Assembly (NCBI GenBank): GCA_033026295.1
Contig: CM065182.1
Span: 9,858,001 to 9,922,000, forward strand
DNA: 64,000 nucleotides
Direction: 5' to 3'
Origin: Channa striata
Taxonomy: Eukaryota; Chordata; Actinopteri; Anabantiformes; Channidae
The position numbers were made by a program, and so were the translations under genes. Positions 58,671 through 64,000 of the stretch are shown here, one piece after another (position 1 is the stretch's first letter; the number at the start of each line of letters is the position of its first letter). The notes under the pieces were generated by a model that ran no database searches, was not told where the DNA came from, and saw only the letters and a list, made by a program, of their open reading frames with translations.

Positions 58671-60722
58671 TATTATTTCTTCATCAAAGCCACCAGGTGG
58701 TATTAATGTTTTGGCTCATGTGTGCTGCCTCTAAAAATGACAGATTGTCAGTGCTACTCTAACACGATGTCTCAGAACTGCTGGAGTTGTTGGGCTCTTT
58801 CGTAAACTTGCGTCAGACTGTGAGCTCAGCAAATGCATCAGTGTCTTCAGATGCACAAACGACATTAATTGCACAAAGACGCTGCTTTTATTCTTTAAGG
58901 AAGATGCATAATGCCCAGTCCATTGGATTGTTGAGCGTGGCTGAATTGTTACTGTGACAGAGAGGAAGTCCACATGACTGACCAGCCTGCCAAACGGCGC
59001 CTCTCTCCGTTCTGACAGATAAAGACATTAGTTGTGCCTTGTCACTCTGTTGCATTGCAACAAAACAATTTGCCTTGGCTTAAGGTCTGTAGCTTTTGTC
59101 ATTTTCTAACACATGGGCGGTAAAGATGGGAGTAGCTGTCTGACAGCTTCCTGCTAACACTGGTGCTTCCCTTCAACAAGTTTCTTTTAAGATGAAAGCC
59201 CTGCGTGCTTTTATCCCACTTCCATATTTGATTTACAGGCAGAGGTTGTGGCTCTGTTCTTGTCTCAAAGTGATGTTGTGTCATTTGATCTTGGCAGATG
59301 GGAAGACATCTGAGGCCTGATTGGGTTAAAAAAAACAGTGACAAGCACAGTTTGACACTGCACTAAAATATGTACCATCCTGCTTTGAACAGACAATTAA
59401 CATGGGAGCCAATTGCTGTTGCCTTTTTGTCTTCTCCTTCGTGTCACAACAGTGACCTGACATCTTTTTGTAGTGTAGTGCTCAATTAGCATTACTCGGG
59501 CTTGAGAAACGGTGCAGCCGATCCAAATTCTGTACCAGTCTGACACGCACCTCAGAGACTATGGTTTAGGTCACTAGATATGATGTAAATTATAGGAAAT
59601 CTGACGTTCTTGAGCAAAATTTCTGCCAAATCTATAATTTTCTCATCAAACTCCTACAATTAATCTCATGACTTGCTGATAACCTGCTGCTAAATTGGTC
59701 CAAACCAAAACTCATTTGGCTGAAAGGATTTGTCCCCGAAGCCAGAGAGGTAGCTTCTGTGACATTAGAGGAAAGTAGGGTAAAGTTTAAAACATGAAAT
59801 CTAAAAAGGAGGGCAATTTTTTTTGCTCTCCCCTTTAATTAGCTCATGCCCACATATCCACCCTCACCTAAAAGTTTCTAAATCTGTGGATTGGCCTCAT
59901 TAGAGCAGCAGAGCACTGCAGTCCGGGATGTGTGATCAATAGCCCAAACTGAGAGTAGCCCCATACTGATCACTTGCTAAATCCCACTTCTGATAGGAGT
60001 TGTTGTTCGGCACCAGCAGAGCTAACCCAGTTGATTAAATATCCACCTCCCAACCCTCCTTTTTCCTCCCATCTCTGCAGGCCTGAGTGATTGCCTGAGA
60101 TGGGAAGGAGGGCTTATGGAGAGAGAGAGGGACTGATGGAGGAATGAACGGAGGGCAGAAAAGAGGAAAGATCAATTGTGGATTTAGCTGAGAGCACAAC
60201 CTTGGCAAGTGCATGCAACCCGCAGCAGATAATATTATTATCTTGGGAGAAAAAAAAAAAACCCAAACAAAACAAAGAACCCTGCCTCGCTGCATAATTC
60301 AAAGAAAGATATAAGAGGAGTTTTGCCTTCCATGCAGGACTTAATTCAACAATATTTACTGGATGCCATGCTCGCTTTTTTAATCTCTGGCACCATCTTA
60401 AGAAATATTAATAAATAAATCAGAAACTAATACCGTGGTCCGGGGTGTATTATATTGCAGGGATGACAAGAAGCTCACTAATGCAGTGGAATTGTGCGTT
60501 ATTTGTCAGTGGGAGTGAAAAATATGTGGAGCTGGCACATCATCAATCAAGGTTGCCATTTCAACATGGTGGTATTGAACAGTGCGGATTAGCCACCCAC
60601 TGTGAGGAATCAGTGAGGGACAAATAAATGCATGTTTTTTTGTCTTCCATCGTCTCTCTGTCTTTTGTCCATACTGTCACCGCGTGCCTCAGAGTAATTA
60701 TCAGCTGATGAATGGTAGATTG
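58671..60722. other. Gene-free stretch with two regulatory-looking blocks
   Basis: A CTCF-like string CCACCAGGTGGTA lies at 58690-58702, just right of the transposon. Blocks 59830-60100 and 60340-60630 are homopolymer-poor, contain TTAATTAGC-, ATTAGAGC- and GGATTAGCC-type cores and resemble conserved enhancers. An A12 run is at about 60250-60261. No coding exon recognised. Confidence 0.45.
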
Positions 60723-60738
60723 TTTTTTTTTTTTTTTT
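60723..60738 (+). repeat. T16 homopolymer
   Basis: Uninterrupted run of 16 thymines; followed by 'ccagctccctc', an acceptor-like context without a credible exon. Confidence 0.92.
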
Positions 60739-63283
60739 CCAGCTCCCTCTTCGCATTGTAGCTGCCGTCTTCTGGCAGATGCTGACAAGGAAGTGTAATA
60801 AAGAAATTTCACATCTTAAGTTTTCAGTTATCGGTTAGTAGCTCTCATGTTGAAGCAGAAAGAGAACATATGTGCCATTCCTGGATTTAATTCCCTTTGA
60901 GTATGTGTTTCTCCACATATCCCACTGTCTTGGAATTACCCAACAAAGCCATTGCTAGGTTCTAGAAACACTCACTACTCAGTCACTGAAACAACAGTTT
61001 AGCCATGGATCTAATTATCAAAACCACATGACTGGGACGTAAAACCAACAGTGAGTGGACCCACAATGTAATGAGAAGGAAAACTGTTACAAAGTCATGA
61101 CCTCACAAATTAGACTGTCTGTGTGTGTTTCATTTATTAATATGGTTTTCATCATCAAACCAAACTCAAACCTTAGTGTGTCCGATCAGCTTGTGGATTC
61201 CCTGCAGTTCAAAGTGCAACATTGAAAAGTCCTTAATATTAAATAGGTGGACGAACCAAAATAATTGCAGACTAAAACTATAACAACAAATTCAAACGTC
61301 TTACAGTTTTGAGTTGAACGTTGTTTCATTAGTAGCATCAACTTAACATTTCAACAAGATTAACTTGTATTTTCTCCTGTTTAACAAACACTACATGTTG
61401 GTGGGATTTTTAAATGTTCTGTTTCACTCACTCTGAAGCGTTAGAGATTTTGCACTTTCCACAGTAGCTCGGTGGTGCTTCTATCAAACATGAAAAAAGA
61501 TGTTTGAAGAGGGTGAAAACACCGTCAAACGTTACAGACCATGTGACCTGGAAAGGTCTTCTGTCCTTATTCATGTTGTAATTGAGGTATGTAGTTTGGA
61601 AAAAAAAAATATAACAAATGAGTCGTTTCCAACTTGGCTGGTGGAATGTTGGATGGTCCACACGTAAACCTTCCAAAGTCAAAGTTTGATCTGATCATTG
61701 CCGCTTCTGGCTTTTCTCTTTGAAAAACTCCTGCCCCCTTGCTGCGAAATGCGACATTTAATGTCTCCAAATATTGTACTCTGACTGAGAGAGAGTCGCT
61801 GAGACCAGAATATAGACTTCTGTCTGGACCCGTTGTCTCCAGCCCTGTCTCAGACCGTCTCTCTTTCTCCAGCATAAAGGAAATGGAGGCTGCCTGCTGG
61901 AGATAAGCTTCTGCTTGCCTGTGAATTGCAGCTGCCACTGTCAATATGCAGCAGCGTTTCAGTATCCATTTCTTCGTGTCTTGTCATTGGCAGAAGTGAC
62001 AGGTAGATTGGGTGGAAGACCTGTGAGCTGGGATGGGTCACCAGCTTGGGCATCTGCAGCCTGGAAAGCTGGTGTCAGCCCGCTGGCCATTGGCATTCAG
62101 ATATACAACTCAATGCGCATTGAAAATGTGCTTGTGAAGTGAGACAAGACTGAATGCGTGTATGTCCTCCCAGAATTTGTGGGACTGAGTGAGAGAATGT
62201 AAGAATGTGCTGGAATGGAAACACTGGTCCGGTTTGTTTTTCCAACCTCCTCACTGTCACATTATGCACAATCGACATGTAACATTACGTCTAACCAACA
62301 GCTGACAATGACAAATACTAGTTCTCATGTGTTAATATTACAATTAACGTCAAATATTAAAATACTGGAAATTATAAAAATGTTCATAATGGCACTATTC
62401 TTCCTGAGGCCTCTGTTATAAAAACTGTCAAAATCAACTTTTATGAAATTGACAATTATGAAAATCACTTGGGGGAGAAAAGGGGCAATTTACATTTAAT
62501 TTTCATTAGAAATGGACTAAAATCAGAACCTGATCCAAATTCAAATACAGAAGCACTTTGCAATGTCTTTTTGAGGTTTGGTTTGCAAATTGTCCGCCAA
62601 TTTAAAAAGTGAAAAGTTCACCTCGACCTTGAATTTTATTATCATTATTATCTTAGGAATATACTTTTATTCTGTCACTGGAGTTTTTCAATTTGATTTT
62701 CCTCTTTGACAGTAAATGTGCATTTTCAACAGTTAAGTCTGACTTCAAAACTAATTCACCATTAATTCATTGTTGTCATACATAATCTTTGCATTAAAAA
62801 CGTAATAGTAATTTAATTACATTTTAGTCAGAATAAGTTGTAACATAATTTCGTGTTCATTAAAACTAAATACTAAAACAAATAAAACAATCCATTGTGT
62901 ATTTGGGCCAAATCCCTGTCTGGGTATTGTCACATTTATAGTTTAAATGACTTTGTATCATATAAACACAGCTCTGTGTTAAAATATGGTCGAAAACAGT
63001 TTGATAAATGAGGCCCATTTTATTTAAACAGCACACCTACTAGGTGACAGCCAATTACCCTTGCGGGCCAGCATGCAGGAATTTGGTCCTCAATACGTTT
63101 TGACAGCGTGGTGCTATATCATAGTTAGCCCTGCAGACACACTCGTCAGCCTCATACTTGATCCTGAACACAAAAGCTGTCAGCCAGGTCAGAGGCTCGG
63201 GGGGCTGACATTGTCTGCAAAACACAGCCATATCTTCCAACAAATGGGATACGAGTTTGATGTTGTAGTGGTGGATTATGTGC
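60739..63283. other. Gene-free stretch
   Basis: No gene recognised. The 125-codon minus-strand frame 61567-61944 has no domain and ends in a phenylalanine run from an A tract. The block 63040-63250 (TGACAGCCAATTACC) looks regulatory. From 62280 to 62980 the DNA is AT-rich. Confidence 0.5.
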
Positions 63284-63310
63284 GGGCGGGCGGGCGAGGG
63301 GGGGGGTGGG
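63284..63310 (+). other. G-quadruplex motif
   Basis: GGG-C-GGG-C-GGG-CGA-G9-T-GGG on the plus strand: at least five G-tracts with loops of 1 to 3 bases, which satisfies the strict quadruplex pattern with short loops and predicts a very stable parallel fold. It stands out sharply against the AT-rich surroundings. It also resembles a (GGGC)n simple repeat. Confidence 0.85.
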
Positions 63311-64000
63311 TCTGAGTAGAAAGGCTCTCAGCCTGTGCTGTGCACTGACATTACAAGGCTCACATAGGCAGGGTGACAGAATCCAGGCTTACTGCAGGAT
63401 GCAGGAGGCCTAGGAAAATAGCAATGCATAGATGGATCCATCCCTCCTCCGATATTTTACTAAAAAGAAAAAAGCCAAAATGGGCTTTTTCTCTCACTCT
63501 GTGTTTTGGTTCTATTTAATGCATCACAGAAAATCACATGATCAAATGTGGCTTCAAAGCAAAACAAACATGGAGACAGACAATCTTGCTCAAATAGCAT
63601 GTCAGCTAGTCGAGCTTGTGTGTGCTGTTGGTGGACTGACAAATTGAATCAGCATGACGTATATGTTTTGCGGCGCAAAATAAAGTTTTATTGACGCTTT
63701 CGCAAACTTCTTCTCCAAGCACACGGCATCAACATCCAGTTGGTGACGCTTCCCGACCAGCCCCCAACGCTTGGCCGTTCGCTGCTTTCTAATCACGCTG
63801 CAGAATTACAAGTTGTAAATATTGATATTCACGATAGGAGAGTGAGGAGACTCTGAGCCAGTCGGGAGCATTAAGATCAATGCTTACACAACAGAATTGA
63901 CGTTTATGTGCACACTGCCTCGCACTGATCACCAGACACTTCTGGCTTCAAGTTACAGATCACTTAGCTGCCGTGCATAGGGGACTTTCCTATGTCCCTA
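63311..64000. other. Gene-free stretch
   Basis: Nothing recognised. A relatively CpG-containing patch (63660-63800) has short chance frames on both strands. The window ends without a gene boundary. Confidence 0.5.

Noticed and set aside
61567..61944. 125-codon minus-strand frame
   Set aside because: The N-terminal half looks somewhat protein-like, but there is no known family and the C-terminal part runs through an A tract; treated as chance.

Overview
The window reads as vertebrate nuclear DNA, most likely from a percomorph-type teleost fish. It is AT-rich, CpG-poor over most of its length, full of short (TG)n/(CA)n microsatellites and A/T homopolymers, and carries degraded interspersed repeats of kinds I recognise from fish genomes. 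These are an L2-type LINE 3' tail, a LINE-type tail ending in ataaataaaattgaat, a short terminal-inverted-repeat DNA transposon with tac(g)gta...ccggactata ends, and a SINE-like 'gagcaagacccttcaccctg' repeat. There are no operons, ribosome binding sites, bacterial or viral genes, or CRISPR arrays. Family assignments come from memory of consensus sequences, not from a search.

I find no protein-coding gene. The longest open frames (at most 142 codons) have no recognisable domain, no exon-like boundaries and often low-complexity translations; frames of that length are expected by chance in 64 kb. I also see no tRNA, rRNA, spliceosomal RNA or known microRNA. The window is therefore intergenic (a gene desert) or lies inside one or more very large introns. 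The sequence alone does not decide which. Only three places look even slightly exon-like: a 35-codon ORF with a good start context at 7814, a purine-rich segment ending in a perfect splice donor at 17480, and an open segment behind a good splice acceptor at 37251. All are weak.

Layout. 1-12 kb: single-copy DNA with a LINE-type tail (1112-1297), TG microsatellites, a CpG-rich probable repeat (3612-3960) and an A24 tract. 12-34 kb: a degenerate 'gacttg' repeat (12511-12835), two long imperfect hairpins (13675-13717 and 30542-30597), a palindromic Meis/E-box motif (12944), an AP-1 palindrome (18541), and A/T tracts. 34-45 kb: an L2-type tail (34431-34543), several blocks of regulatory appearance with homeodomain-type TAATTA palindromes (36349, 42017), a SINE-like repeat plus an adjoining probable DNA-transposon fragment (42551-42787), and another probable repeat (44285-44505). 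45-58 kb: more blocks of regulatory appearance, a pyrimidine-rich strand-asymmetric stretch (47197-47400), a CAG repeat, a triple hairpin cluster (53164-53233) and a triple GATTAG cluster (54714-54744). 58-64 kb: an apparently end-to-end 416-bp transposon (58255-58670) with a partial local duplication across its left end, a CTCF-like motif just outside its right end, and a strong G-quadruplex motif (63284-63310).

If the window works as a unit, the most natural reading is a regulatory landscape around a neighbouring developmental gene. That is an inference from the absence of genes and the presence of motif-dense blocks; conservation cannot be seen from one sequence. I found nothing that supports a new multi-gene system here.
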